From the NCBI GenBank assembly GCA_030844895.1, contig CM061233.1, positions 60,413,468 through 60,477,467 on the forward strand: 64,000 nucleotides of DNA. Reading direction: 5' to 3'. Source of the stretch: Ambrosia x helenae. Taxonomy: Eukaryota; Streptophyta; Magnoliopsida; Asterales; Asteraceae. Position numbers and translations under genes: made by a program. Positions 9,719-21,044 of the stretch are shown here, in pieces. The notes under the pieces are model-generated. The model made no database searches. It was not told the DNA's origin and saw only the letters and a program-made list of their open reading frames with translations. Position 1 is the first letter of the stretch. Each line of letters opens with the position of its first letter.

Positions 9719-11113
9719 CTAGTTGATGTCAAACATTTTGTTGTCTGCATCAGGATTGCACTCTGTGGTGTCAAAAGGAAGACTGCTCCAGTCAACATAC
9801 CCTGAAGTAAATAAACTTTGTTGAGAGGGTTGCTGAGGCTGTGGAGGTTGTTGAGCAGCTGGAAAGGGAGGGATTGATTGTTGGCTCTGCATCTGTTGAG
9901 CAGGCATCTGTACATATTGTACTTGTAGCACATATTGGTGTTGTGGAGCTTGTGCCTGTACAAAATGTGCACTCCCTTGTGTTCCATTATTCCTGTTATA
10001 ATTGGAGTTAAAATTGTTTCCAGACTGAGATTGGTTAAAGCCAGAGCTTCTACACTCTCTAGCAAAGTGTCCCAACTTTTGACACTTGTGACATCTAAGT
10101 TTAGATTTGTCAAAACCAATTTTTGTTGAACTGTTGAGTCCTGGAAACTTCCTTCCTGACCTTTTGTAAAATTTATTTGTTTTTAAACTTAACATGGCCA
10201 GTTGGTGCAAAATATCCATTTCTTCTAGGTCATCACTGCTGAAATTATTTAAATCATCCATGATAAAACACATGTTATCAGCAGTTTGACCAAAATCATT
10301 ATTGTCATAACCTGGGAATGATCTTTCAGATGAGATCCCAGCAGTTATGTCAATATGGTCAAAAGATCCAAAACTATTTGAACAAGTTGGTGAGTCTTGT
10401 CCCAATAGTGCTGTACTACCTGGTAGATAGTCATCAGCAGTTTTGCCAGAACTTTGTAACTTTTTCTTTTGATCAATTTCTCTTTCAAAAGTAAGTAACC
10501 TCCCATGAAGTTTTGTAAGAGTGAGGGAGCTAAAGTCTGGTGAAGATCTTAAGACTATAGAGTATGTTTCCCATTTTTCAGGTAAATACCTTAAAAATCT
10601 ATGAAGCATAGATACAGTTGTGTAGGTCTGACCATTTAGTTTTAGCTCAGATATTAATGAGGAGAATCTTTCAAATTGTTGTGTTAAAGTTTCCCCATTA
10701 ATGTGAGCAAAAGTTTCATATTGTTGAGCCAGGATTTCTCTGGTGTTGGCAATCACCTTTTCAGTTCCTCCAAACTGTTCTTTGAGGCAGTCCCAAAGCT
10801 CTTTGGCACTATCACAATGTAATAGGCCAGAGTAGATTTCATTTGGGAGTGCCATTGCCAACATAGAGAAAGCTTTAGCATCAAGCTCAAGTTTTAGGAA
10901 ATCATCATCTGTATAGTCTTTTGGGTCTTTTGGAATCTCTTCTTTAGTTTCAAGATTAATGTTTACTGGTTTATGAGGACCATATATCACAGATTTCCAG
11001 CAACCTGTGTTGGTCTGTGATAATGTATGTGCCATTCTCCTTTGCCAGATGTTATATTCATTTCTTACTAGCATAGCAGGTTTATTGGCAAAACCAGTAT
11101 TATGAGGATCCAT
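9719..11113 (-). CDS. copia element 1 gag (capsid and nucleocapsid)
   Basis: A 464-residue frame starting MDPHNTGF just inside the 5' LTR and primer site. Residues about 20-230 form the UBN2-type gag domain of copia elements (motifs such as KELWDCLKEQFGG and FLRYLPEKWE). A nucleocapsid zinc knuckle CHKCQKLGHFAREC (CX2CX4HX4C) lies near residue 340, followed by a Gln/Pro-rich tail. The product would package element RNA in cytoplasmic particles. The frame ends at a single TAG followed by GGA in the same open frame, which leaves room for stop-codon readthrough into the linker. Confidence 0.9.
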   Translation of the reverse strand: MDPHNTGFANKPAMLVRNEYNIWQRRMAHTLSQTNTGCWKSVIYGPHKPVNINLETKEEIPKDPKDYTDDDFLKLELDAKAFSMLAMALPNEIYSGLLHCDSAKELWDCLKEQFGGTEKVIANTREILAQQYETFAHINGETLTQQFERFSSLISELKLNGQTYTTVSMLHRFLRYLPEKWETYSIVLRSSPDFSSLTLTKLHGRLLTFEREIDQKKKLQSSGKTADDYLPGSTALLGQDSPTCSNSFGSFDHIDITAGISSERSFPGYDNNDFGQTADNMCFIMDDLNNFSSDDLEEMDILHQLAMLSLKTNKFYKRSGRKFPGLNSSTKIGFDKSKLRCHKCQKLGHFARECRSSGFNQSQSGNNFNSNYNRNNGTQGSAHFVQAQAPQHQYVLQVQYVQMPAQQMQSQQSIPPFPAAQQPPQPQQPSQQSLFTSGYVDWSSLPFDTTECNPDADNKMFDIN

Positions 11114-11255
11114 TTTAAAGAGTATTGATCTGTCAAATATCTCTTAAAGTGATGGATGTTGATAAAAATGAGCTTATAATCCTTTATTGAATATCAATAA
11201 GAGCCTGTGTCTGATTCTCAATGTGTTAGATTGATATGTGATCAGATAAACTAGT

Positions 11256-11267
11256 GCTCTGATACCA
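11256..11267 (-). promoter_or_regulatory. primer-binding site of copia element 1
   Basis: On the minus strand TGGTATCAGAGC lies two bases inside the 5' LTR end. It is complementary to the 3' end of initiator tRNA-Met, the standard copia primer. Confidence 0.92.
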
Positions 11268-11269
11268 AT

Positions 11270-11943
11270 TGTTGGATCATTATTGCTCTTTTATATAAAC
11301 TTGCTAGTGAACACTTAGGTGTTTAGCAAGTTCTTGATTAGTGATAGCACAGCGGAATGTTATGAGTTTAAAGCTACACTTATCAACAGGAGTTATGACT
11401 CCCCCTTGATTGAAAAACTAATAAATGATAAGTATTTATTGAGAATCTAAGTATTGAATGAGAATGAAACACTTAGACAGATTCTCAATAAATATGAAAT
11501 GGAAATAACAATAATATGTGTTGAAGGATTTCTGTATTAAAATCAATGTCTAAAACAGAGGGATGAACCCTTCTATTTATAGACTTTACAAATACATGAA
11601 CCTTGCCAAAAAGCAAGTTCAGAAACAAGTTGCAACAAGTTGCAGCATTGGAACTTGTACATAAAGCAAAAGTAATACTAAAGTAATAAACTACTGATAC
11701 AAAAAGGCGGTGGAAAAGATCTTCACATAAGTACTGATGAATGACAAACTACTAATGAGTAGTTTGTCTTCAGTAGTTCTTCAGTAGAAGTGTCTGGTTT
11801 GAACTTCAGAACTTCTGATGACTTTTCTTCTTCAGCACTTGTGGAATCTCTTCTTCAGCAGTTCTATACTTAGAATATTTTGACAGAAGTGAATTAGACT
11901 AAGGTTTGCAAAAGTGGTTTCACCAATCCTTTTTGTCCTAACA
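11270..11943 (-). repeat. copia element 1, 5' LTR
   Basis: A 674-bp terminal repeat, nearly identical to 554-1249 apart from five substitutions and a missing 22-bp segment. The outer end is followed by the target duplication AATAA (11944-11948). Promoter and polyadenylation signals should lie here, but I could not fix a TATA box with confidence. Confidence 0.95.
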
Positions 11944-11993
<50 letters not shown>

Positions 11994-12312
11994 TAACAAC
12001 AATAAAGATTGAAAAGGGAGATCTGGATATACAAATCAAAACATCGGATGTGCTCCTTTCTCCTCAACCCTTTCTCCATCTTCGATTTCTCCACCAAAAT
12101 CTGGATATGCTCCTTCTGTCTCCACCGCAGGCACGAAACCACCACCATCTAGAACCCTCCACCTTCAAAAAAACCACCACCATCCAGATCCATAACCCCT
12201 AACTTGAATCGACTTCTCCAGATCTATAACCCCCCACCTTGAACGAATTTCTTGAATCGATAAGATGAAACATTATTGTGTTTGCAGATCTAACCCACAT
12301 AATCGTAAATAA

Positions 12313-12343
<31 letters not shown>

Positions 12344-12943
12344 GAGTGTGTGTGTGTGTGAGATAGAAGTTTGATATATAGAGAGAGAGACATGAGTGTG
12401 TGTGAGATAGAGAGTGTGATGATTATTTAAAGGTGGTCAGACAAATGAGAAGGGTAGAAGTTACCATCTTGCCCTTTTGCTAAAGGGTGAGAAGAGAGAT
12501 GTGGAAGCATGATAGCCATTGGATGAGTTTCTAGAGTTTTCACAACTCAACATGGTTTTCATAGGATACTTACCCTATCTAAATAAAGGAGTAATTATAT
12601 GATCTCTAAAGTGAACTGTACTTTAATTACTTTACTATGGTATCTAACTATCTATGTAAAAATAATAATCTTTTTTATTATTTTTTTATTATCTTAAAAA
12701 CATGTTTGACAAGATCATAATTCTTTAACTTCTCACATTTAGTATACATTTAGCATGTTAATATTCATTCGTATTTAAGTAAAATTAATTCTTTTATTTA
12801 AATGGTTTCTACATGTGTGTATATGCAAAAAGTCAAAAAAATATGTAAAAGTGATTTAAAAAAAACATTGAACCTCACTGTATATACATATACACACACT
12901 AGGTTATTTATCTGTGTGATACACGAGTTAAACAATTTAATTT
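11944..12943. other. non-coding flank with simple repeats
   Basis: Continuation of the AAT microsatellite (11944-11989), a (GA)n tract with short (GT)n (about 12308-12360) and AT-rich DNA. No gene is supported. The last five bases, 12939-12943 (AATTT), are the target duplication of the next element. Confidence 0.7.
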
Positions 12944-13478
12944 TGTAAGTGCATTATTCATGTATGTCCCCAGCTAGTGATCCAGTACTGAAAGTTGAAG
13001 GTTCAGATAATCAGAAAACGACCAAGACTTTAACCTGAAGATACATTCTACCAGTCGAGAGGTCGAATGTAGTTTGTCTGGGTCGAATGTGGATTGATTG
13101 AAGAAGAAGGCTTCATTCGAACCCTTAAAGGGTTGAATGAACACCTTCGACCTCTTGAAAGGGGCGAAGGTGGATGTCTATATAAAGGGAAAAGTTAGTG
13201 TATTTTAGGGTTTTTTTTTTATCATTTGGAGCTTTTCCTAGTTTGTGTATGTGTGATATTCTCTGTATTAGGTCTAGGATTTCATCTGTAATCATTGATA
13301 TTTGATCTAATACAAAGAGTAAAGTTATGGAAATTGCTCCGTGATTCGTTATCCGTTTTCATCACGATCGTTACGGTTTATTTCTGAATCATTTTGCACG
13401 ATCGGAGGGGATTCCGCACCCTACAGTTGGTATTCATGAGATCACGGTTCGTGATTACGATCCTAAAACGAATTCTCA
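12944..13478 (+). repeat. copia element 2, 5' LTR
   Basis: 535 bp, TGTAAGTG...ATTCTCA. It contains copies of GGTCGAA and its complement (13063-13160), including imperfect palindromes such as the one around 13123-13148. Confidence 0.93.
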
Positions 13479-13480
13479 AT

Positions 13481-13492
13481 TGGTATCAGAGC
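13481..13492 (+). promoter_or_regulatory. primer-binding site of copia element 2
   Basis: TGGTATCAGAGC two bases after the LTR end; complementary to initiator tRNA-Met. Confidence 0.9.
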
Positions 13493-13769
13493 TAAGGCTC
13501 GATTTCACGATTGCAAATTGATCTGAATTGATGAAAACAGATTAGAATTCTGGTTTAAAGATCAAAACCCTAGAAATTTTGAAGCTTTTCATAAAAACAT
13601 GGTTTTTAATTAAATTGGAGTCGAATTTGATGTTGTTTTCAAAAATCCTTTCACAAATGTTTGTCTAAATTCAAATCCGCACAAAACCTATCAAATTTCA
13701 TTACATTTGACGAAAATTTTGTCAAAAACCGATCAGATTCGTGTTCTTGAGGTTGAAGATGATGAACAG

Positions 13770-14150
13770 ACCTGAAACGGTCGAATGTGAGATTTGAGGG
13801 TCGAACCTAGCCTTTTCTGGTCGAACGTGGAGTGTATTTTGGTCGAACCTAGAAATTTTTAGTGTGTTGTTGTTTATTCGACCATCTGTGTTACATTCGA
13901 CCAATCGGGTGGTCGAAAGTGGATTAACTTGGTCGAAAGTGAAACGAGTTTGTTACTTTCTACTTTCGAGTCTTTAGAAACGGTCGAATCTGGACTAAAT
14001 TCCACATTCGCCCACACGATCATTTGGAAAAGGTCGAACGTAGACTCTGATTTTCAAAGATTTTCATTCTTGAGGTCGAACCAAGACAGAGGTACATTCG
14101 ACCCTTTTAAAAGGTCGAATAAGACTATATTTTTCCAGGTTCGAACTCAC
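13770..14150 (+). repeat. GGTCGAA motif array in the copia element 2 leader
   Basis: About fifteen copies of GGTCGAA or its reverse complement TTCGACC (one- and two-base variants included) occur in under 400 bases between the primer site and gag. They are often followed by YGTR, and the same motif recurs in both LTRs. Facing copies make palindromes, the clearest at 14096-14119 (ATTCGACC, a CTTTTAAAAG spacer, then GTCGAA). An 83-codon frame across this region (13929-14180) is explained by the repeat and is not called a gene. Confidence 0.75.
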
Positions 14151-15358
14151 GAATTTTTGATAATTTTAGAAAATTTTTGAAATAATTTTTGTTGAAAATG
14201 ATAAATTACTTGGCTATGTCAAGAACTGATGATCAGATAAAAGCTGCAATGCAACAAAAGCTAACACGGGAACAAGTTGTTGCATCTAAGATTCAACAAT
14301 CTGTTACACAACCAGCTATGCAACCAACTGATAAAATGGTTAATGTGAATGAGTGTATTAACAAAGAAAGTGTTAAATGTAATGTTGTGTGTCTTGTCAA
14401 ACAAGTGGGGAATGATGATTCAAGAGAATTGTCAGAGAGTGATTTGAGTTCTGATACGAGTTCAGAAAAGAGTGAATCAAGAGGAAGTGATACATCAAAT
14501 GTTGATGTAAATTCTGAGATTAGTTCTGAGAATGGTAATAATTCAGATGCTGAGGTAAAATCTAATGCTGAATGTACTAATTGTTCTGATTGTGTCAAAT
14601 TGAAAAATGAAGTGCTGAAACTTCTTGAGGACAAACAGAACATAACAAATAAACTTGAAAGATTTCAAATTGAAAATAAAATTTTGACAAATAATGAAAG
14701 ACATTTTATAAATCAAATTGAATCTTTAAAGAAAGAGATTTCAGAACTTCATAACACTATTTCAAAGAATAATTTCACATCAGAGTTGGAAATCACAACA
14801 CCTTGTGTTGTTGATTCTGAATTTGAGGTGAAATCTGTGTTTGAAGAGAAAACTGAAAATGTGCTAGCAACTTTAGAATCTGAATCTGAAGAGAAACCCA
14901 TATTCAAGTTTCCTGAAGGAATTGAAGGATCCTATATGTTGGTAGGACAGGACAAATTGATTTTCAACAAAGATTTTCCAATTTATAATATCGAACAATC
15001 TTTACTTAAATGTATCTTTGTCGATAACAATGATTTGATAAATCAATTTAGAAGTCAATTTGGTCATCTTCATTTTGAACTTAGTCCTAACCAACATGAG
15101 AATAAAAAGGATCATCCTGGGAACAAAAAGAAAAATCCTAAGGCAAAAGGACCAAAACCAAACAAATCGAAAGGTAATGATCAGATGAAAAATTCTCATC
15201 AAAAGAATTCAAGAAATTTTTCATCTAGATCATATGACTCTTATGATTATTCATATACCTCTCGATCTGATGGTTATTGGGGAAACAACTCACCACAGTA
15301 TTCTCATGGTTATGTTGAATGGAGAAGATGTTTTGAATGTGGTGAAGTTGGTCATATT

Positions 15359-18300
15359 TGTAACGCCCAGCTATTTTCTAAAGATTTATAAAAAAATGTA
15401 TTATATTCATAAAACGATTTTTAAATTCGTTAACAACAATATTTCGTTAACAAGAAAAACAATTTCTATTCATGGATAAATTAAATTATTTAATTTCGCT
15501 CTTACCATATCCGAAAATAATAATAACTTGTTACAAGTAATAACGTGCCAAATAACCGACACTTAGTAAATTCTTATATATATGTATGGTCCAACCACTC
15601 GTTTTAAGTCGGTTTATATAAATAAATTTAACAAATTAACTATTTTAGCTGTTAAACAAGTTATGTAATTTAAACGAGACCAAGTCAATAACGGGTTTGT
15701 ATACGCGGTACCCGACAACTTAACCTATTCCAAAACCCTATCTATTTAATCACCTTAATCTTCTTCTTCCTATCACTTTCTTCCTCCTCAAAACCCTAGC
15801 CACCATTATCCTCGTATACTCCTATATCCCTTACAATCCAAACCTTACTTTGCCTTAAACCCCATCCCCCTTTTCTCTGCTTTCTTTTTCACACACATAT
15901 AACACCTTTTAGCTTTGGTTAGAGCATTCACAATCCTCTCACCATATCTATCTATAATAATAATCTATATCAATGGATCTGCATGCGCGTTTGTAAGCAG
16001 CATCGAATCCCCAACTCCAACTCTCATTCTACCTCCCTATTCCTTTCCCTCCTCTGCGCAATCCCTCTCACTCCCCTTAAGACAGACAGCCGGCCAGAGG
16101 TGGTGCACGGCGCCGCCGCCGACAGCATCAACAGAACACCACCATCACCCGAGTCACCATAACCCACCACCAATAACAACCCCCAATAACCTAACAAACC
16201 CCTCCCTCCGCGTCTGTTAACAGTGTCGGGGCTGAAGGAAACCCCCATCGGGAAGGACCTACGACCACCACCGGCTTCAGCAACCCTTCCCCATCTCTCC
16301 ACCAGCCGCCTCCTTCTAGCTAGAAATACAACAGCGTAAAGACCCATGTCTGATTGGGTTTGGATTACCACGGTTTGTCGGATCAAGGTACTCGATGGTT
16401 CTTGGATCAAGTTGTTTAGTTCAGGTTTTACAGATGGATTCGGGTCCTGTTTTGGTTAATTTTCTGGTTCGAGTTATGGTGCAGCAAGGCGGGTGTCTGT
16501 TTGGGTGATTGGTCCGATGAGGGTGGTCCTGTTTTGTTTGTAGGTTCCAATTAATTATGGCGATGTCGAGTGGTTAAATGCAAACAAGGCAGGTCAACTG
16601 AAGTCAAACCTGGTCAAGGTTATGGTCAACTTTGGTCCACAGTCAAAGCTGGTCAACACGAAACCGAGACCAGGTTACATGACGCTTCGTTCATGAGCAT
16701 GTCGGGAAGGTATAACGCGCACCTTTATTCGGTCTCTTTTATCTTTTCCTTTGCGTAAGGTTGTATTATTTTTGTGTAGAACGAACCGAACCGATTGCGA
16801 CTAAAAGCTATTTTATTAGTGACTCGAAGGAACGGAAAAATAACTAACTTATAATATACTTAATGTCGCGAGGATAATTAAATGTTAAACTACATATGTA
16901 AACATATCACTTGTCGAAATGTATAGTTTCTCATTATTATAGCGTTTTAAGTTAAACCATTCGTCGAGTAAAATAACTTAGTTAAATAATGTTGCGTGTT
17001 GTGAAATTTGACTATTGAGTCTTGAGATAAAATAGACGACTTGCGTTGTCTTGTTTCTTACAAAAACAGAGGAGACTCTGCCCAATTTTTTATAAAATAT
17101 AAGCAACATATCGGATGCTCAAATCTATCATTTTGTACAATTAAAGCTAATTATTGCAATTAAATTTTATTAGCAAACCTTACTTTACAATACTAGAAAT
17201 ATATATATATATACACACTACCCGAACTACGAAAAGAATTAACGTCCAAGTTGAGTTGCAAACGTTATATTTTTTTAATAATCAAAATATTGCCTTAATA
17301 GTAATTTCAAAATACAACTTCGTATATTATAATGAAGTATTTATTTAAACAACCATGCACACGTATATATTTTCGCGAATCTAAACCAAGTTACTATCGG
17401 TTCGATAAATCCTACACTCATCAAGACACGTATTGCTTACAATACGAGTCTAGGTAGTTGAATAACTATCTTTACAACTAAGAAACGAGACGAGTTTATT
17501 GCATTAGAATTTAAGGCATCGTTTATTTGTAATAGGATACAAGAGTTTGATTTATCCAAATTCAGATTTGTTGCTACTTGCTAGTACTTGCACAATGAAT
17601 TTCAGGTGAGTTTACATAGCCTCGTTTATGCAACTTTTTATACTTAAAACTTTATGCTTTTATACTTGAGCAATTCTTCATACGTGTCTAGTTGTAAATC
17701 TTTGATGCCACATGACATAGACAAAAACTTGTTAGACTTAAACTTAAACTTACATAATCATTAACCTTGATCAAGCCGGCGATATACAATGATAGATCTA
17801 TTGGATTGACAACCCCACCTAGATTCGTTGACCATTTCTATGGGGAGCGCAGGTGATCGTTATCGTTCCAAACTTTATAAGGAGAACCGTGAATGCGGGA
17901 TGGACCTAAACTTTATAAGGAGAACCGTGAATGCGGGATGGACCTAAACTTTATAAGGAGAACCGTATATGCGGGATGGACCTAAACTTTCTAAGGAGAA
18001 CCGTGGATGCGGGATGGACCTAAACTTTGTCGGAGGATTGATTATGTGCATACTATACTTATTGTTTATTCATGTAGACTTAAACTTACATTAGACATAT
18101 GAATTGCTAAACTTTTATAAAACTTAATTGCTTTACTTGGCTTATGTATTCTCACCAACTTCTAGTTGACCCCCCCATTTTTCCAAACTCAACAGGAAAT
18201 AACGTTGCTTGAAGTCTAGAGCTAGCATGAGAAGATATTTGAAGTTTTAAGCTTTATTTGATTATTGGATGTATTAGATTTCATTCAAGACATTTAATGT

Positions 18301-18415
18301 AATTCAATATTGTAATGAAATAAAGGATTATTTAAACTTATGTATTACCATGAGCTATTGAACAATCATTCATACGTGACACCTCTTTGTTTCCGCCATC
18401 GGTTGGGGTGTTACA
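15359..18415 (+). repeat. solo LTR of a Ty3/gypsy element nested in copia gag
   Basis: A 3,057-bp block, TGTAACGCCC...GTGTTACA, flanked by identical ATATT (15354-15358 and 18416-18420) with no internal domain: a solo LTR left by LTR-LTR recombination. Its last 70 or so bases (CCATGAGCTATTG...GGTTGGGGTGTTACA) match the ends of the other gypsy LTRs in this window. A GTGAGT donor (17606) and an AACAG acceptor (18195) fit the candidate LTR intron seen in the related LTRs. It also holds a four-copy 38-bp tandem repeat. No coding frame is credible. Confidence 0.9.
17871..18028 (+). repeat. 38-bp tandem repeat, four copies, inside the solo LTR
   Basis: Four head-to-tail units sharing AAGGAGAACCGT and GCGGGATGGACC, with a few substitutions between units; the final unit is partial. 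It lies just after the solo LTR's predicted donor site, so it may be part of its candidate intron. Confidence 0.9.
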
Positions 18416-18960
18416 ATATTGCTGCTCATTGTCCCTACAGGTTTTGGGATGAAGGGTATGCATGTAATTTTGTGGAATATAGGTCTTGTTATAACTGTGG
18501 AGAGTGTGGGCATTTAGTTGCTGCTTGTCCGTATGTTAAACAGAAAAAGACCGAAGTGAAATTTGCTAAAAATTCAGGCAATGTCAAAAAGCCTATATCC
18601 CCAAAACCAATCAAGAAACAAACGGGGAAACGGGTTGTGTATGACAATCGTAACAAACTTGTCTTGAATAAAAATGGAGATTGTGATAGGGTTGCTAAGG
18701 TAAGGGGGAGTTCAAATGCTAAGCCTAAGAATAAATCTAAATCTATACCTTTATCAGTTAGGTCTGAGAAGGTTCCAAACAAAGTTCAGAAGCAGGTGTC
18801 AAACATGAAATCTGAAAAGTCAACAATCAAAACAATTTCAACAAAGTCTAAAATAAACTCTGAACGTGTTTGGAAACCCAAATCACTTTCTAAATCAATA
18901 GCAATTTCTACTTCAAATCAATCCATTGAAAAACCAATTGATTTTTCAAAAGGAGAATAG

Positions 18961-21044
18961 ATTGATGTTCCGAGGATTGATGACCTTTGACGACCCATCA
19001 TTGTGAAGGGATGGGTGCCTCTCTCATGCTAATTGTTTAACAAGTGTGCAGATTGTTCCAGACAGACCTATTAGTTATCTTTTGATAGTTGATAGTGGAC
19101 CATCTGTATACAAGCTATTTATTGGAGAGGTGAAGGTCAAAAGGATGGGATATTGAAAAAGGAAAACATGATTTCAACAAAGAGGAGAGTATTTTTCGTC
19201 TGTTTCATACCTGTGAAGCCGGAAAACATTGCAATCTCATGCAATTGCTCTCAGGTTTTGAATTTCTACAACAGATGCGACAAAATGGTTTATTCTAAAC
19301 TCTCTTATCTTTGTTATTGGATTTACTAATTGAAAGAACAAAGTAAGTCAAGTAGTCTGAGTGGGAAAATGGTTTTTGAAATTCAATGAGTAAACCGCAT
19401 CGGATATCATTTTATTTTGTTTTTCTTCAAAAGTTTAAAAATCCAAAAAAATATGCTTATTTTTAGATTTTTAGGGGGAGAAAATTTCAGAAAAATATAA
19501 ATAAAAATTTAGAAAATCCAAAATGAGTTTTCCTGGAGAAAAAGAGGAGATGATAGTACATCAGTGGACTGTCAGACTACTCTGAAAACAAAATGATGTT
19601 ACAACATTGAGTAGCTGCTACAATTATATATTAGTAGGCTTGAAATCAAAGGTTAAAGTTCAGCATGTTGATATAAACCTAAAAACATTAACTGATAATC
19701 ATGTGGATCAACGTCTCATTGACATATAGTCTTAGTACCGAAATTTCGTTTGATAGATTGCCAAAATCAGAGGTTTCGGGTCGTTATATTGAAAGTTATC
19801 TGGGGATAGCCTAACTGATTTTTGTCGTATTGATTTACGGACCTAGATCAGTCAGGGTATCTTAACAAAAGATCTTTAATGACAAATCCTTAAGTTACCG
19901 AATGAGGAACTTAATATGTGTGATGATAATCAAAGATTATCTAATGCATCGTATCAATACTATGATGAAAGTCATGTATGATATTAGTCCTCACCCTGGT
20001 TGAGTGCATAAGTCGCTTTGAAGCATTAATTTGTTGACCTATCACCGCTGTGCCTCATACCTTGTAACTAACGGATAACTACAATATAATCATGTGTTAC
20101 AATGAAGCTATGCGCAATTATTGATACGGGAATGTGTCACGTGTGCGGGGACCATCGATTTTTCAGTATCTAATATTACCATAACGTATCTGAAGTGTTG
20201 AACAATGAATGATGATTTTATGTTTAAGTGGACAAACATACTGGTAATGGTTGTAGGATGCTCAATGTTAAAAGGCAGAAAATTGATCAAAAAGAGTTTT
20301 GACTGACTGTTTCAATACTAATATGATCCTCTTACCAGAAGATTCACAAAAATATGTTCAGTTTACTTTTATGCAATTCCATTTGAAAATTCAAAAATAT
20401 TTTTGGTGTGTTTTAGCATAAACTTTGAAAAATCAAAATATTTTTGTTTCAATTTTATTTTCGATAACCGATGATGGGATACTTAATGTGAATACTCAGA
20501 TACTTAAAAGTTGAAAGAGCCTATAGATTTTCAAGTTTCTGGTTCATATTGAAAATGTTTAATAGTTTAGGGGGAGAACTATTGAGGGTCAAAAGGAATG
20601 TGAAGAGTACTTCCGAGATTTTTGTCGTGTTTAACGCTGGTTGTAGTTTGTGCAGTTTTTAGTAAATTTTTCTGCAGAATCAAACACAACAGGTGCACTT
20701 CTCAAGACTCATTGACAAAGCGTGAAACTGAACAAGACCCACACCTGAACAACAAGATCACCAGAACAACATAATTTAGTCAGAGGTTGAAAAAGAAATG
20801 ACTAAAGATCGAAGAATTTCAAGATTTGTTGTCTGTCTTTATCTCTGGACCAACAAATGACAAAGCCAAGATTTCTTGAGTCTGTTTAAGATTTTAAAGC
20901 TTACTGCAGAGATAGACAAGAACTTCGACACAAACGTGCATGAAGATGGAAAGTTTTCAAGTCGTTCAAGATGATGAGATCAAGACTTGAAGAATTGATA
21001 ACTTTCTGATTTGGTACATCACTAGCTAGGTCCAAGGGGGAGAT
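18961..21044 (+). other. copia element 2 3' internal region, pol lost
   Basis: At about 19057-19125 one frame reads a protease-like stretch with LLIVDSGPS, the position expected for the copia DSG active site; it decays at once. No integrase, RT or RNase H motif could be found to 21044. The region is AT-rich and ends in the polypurine tract AAGGGGGAGAT. Confidence 0.65.

Larger units (their letters stand above)
554..11943 (-). mobile_element. Sirevirus-type Ty1/copia LTR retrotransposon, complete, minus strand
   Basis: An 11,390-bp element bounded by LTRs at 554-1249 and 11270-11943, flanked by identical 5-bp duplications AATAA (549-553 and 11944-11948). On the minus strand the order is 5' LTR, primer site, gag, linker, protease-integrase-RT-RNase H, a long extra 3' ORF region, polypurine tract, 3' LTR. 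Integrase ahead of RT defines copia. The large size, GGGGGAG polypurine tract and env-position ORFs point to the Sirevirus (SIRE/Maximus) lineage. The LTRs differ by five substitutions over about 674 aligned bases plus one 22-bp indel, so insertion was recent. Despite that, the gag-pol linker and the 3' ORFs carry frame breaks, so this copy was probably moved with help from relatives or relies on recoding. Confidence 0.95.
14189..18960 (+). pseudogene. copia element 2 gag-like ORF, split by a solo LTR
   Basis: The first part (14189-15358, 390 codons) has an acidic Ser-rich segment, a helical coiled-coil segment (about residues 130-200) and a Lys/Asn/Ser-rich basic region. It ends inside a zinc knuckle, CFECGEVGH, at the solo LTR. 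The frame resumes at 18421 and completes the knuckle with AAHC; a second knuckle, CYNCGECGHLVAAC, follows, then a Lys/Ser-rich tail to a stop at 18958-18960. Removing the insertion plus one TSD copy (3,062 bp) keeps the frame, so the insertion is what breaks the gene. The usual N-terminal UBN2 domain is not seen, so this may be only the nucleocapsid half of gag. Confidence 0.8.

Noticed and set aside
13929..14180. 83-codon ORF in the copia element 2 leader
   Set aside because: Explained by the GGTCGAA motif array, which reads through without stops; no protein features.
17871..18028. Possible CRISPR-like repeat array
   Set aside because: Units are directly adjacent without spacers in plant DNA; a plain tandem repeat.
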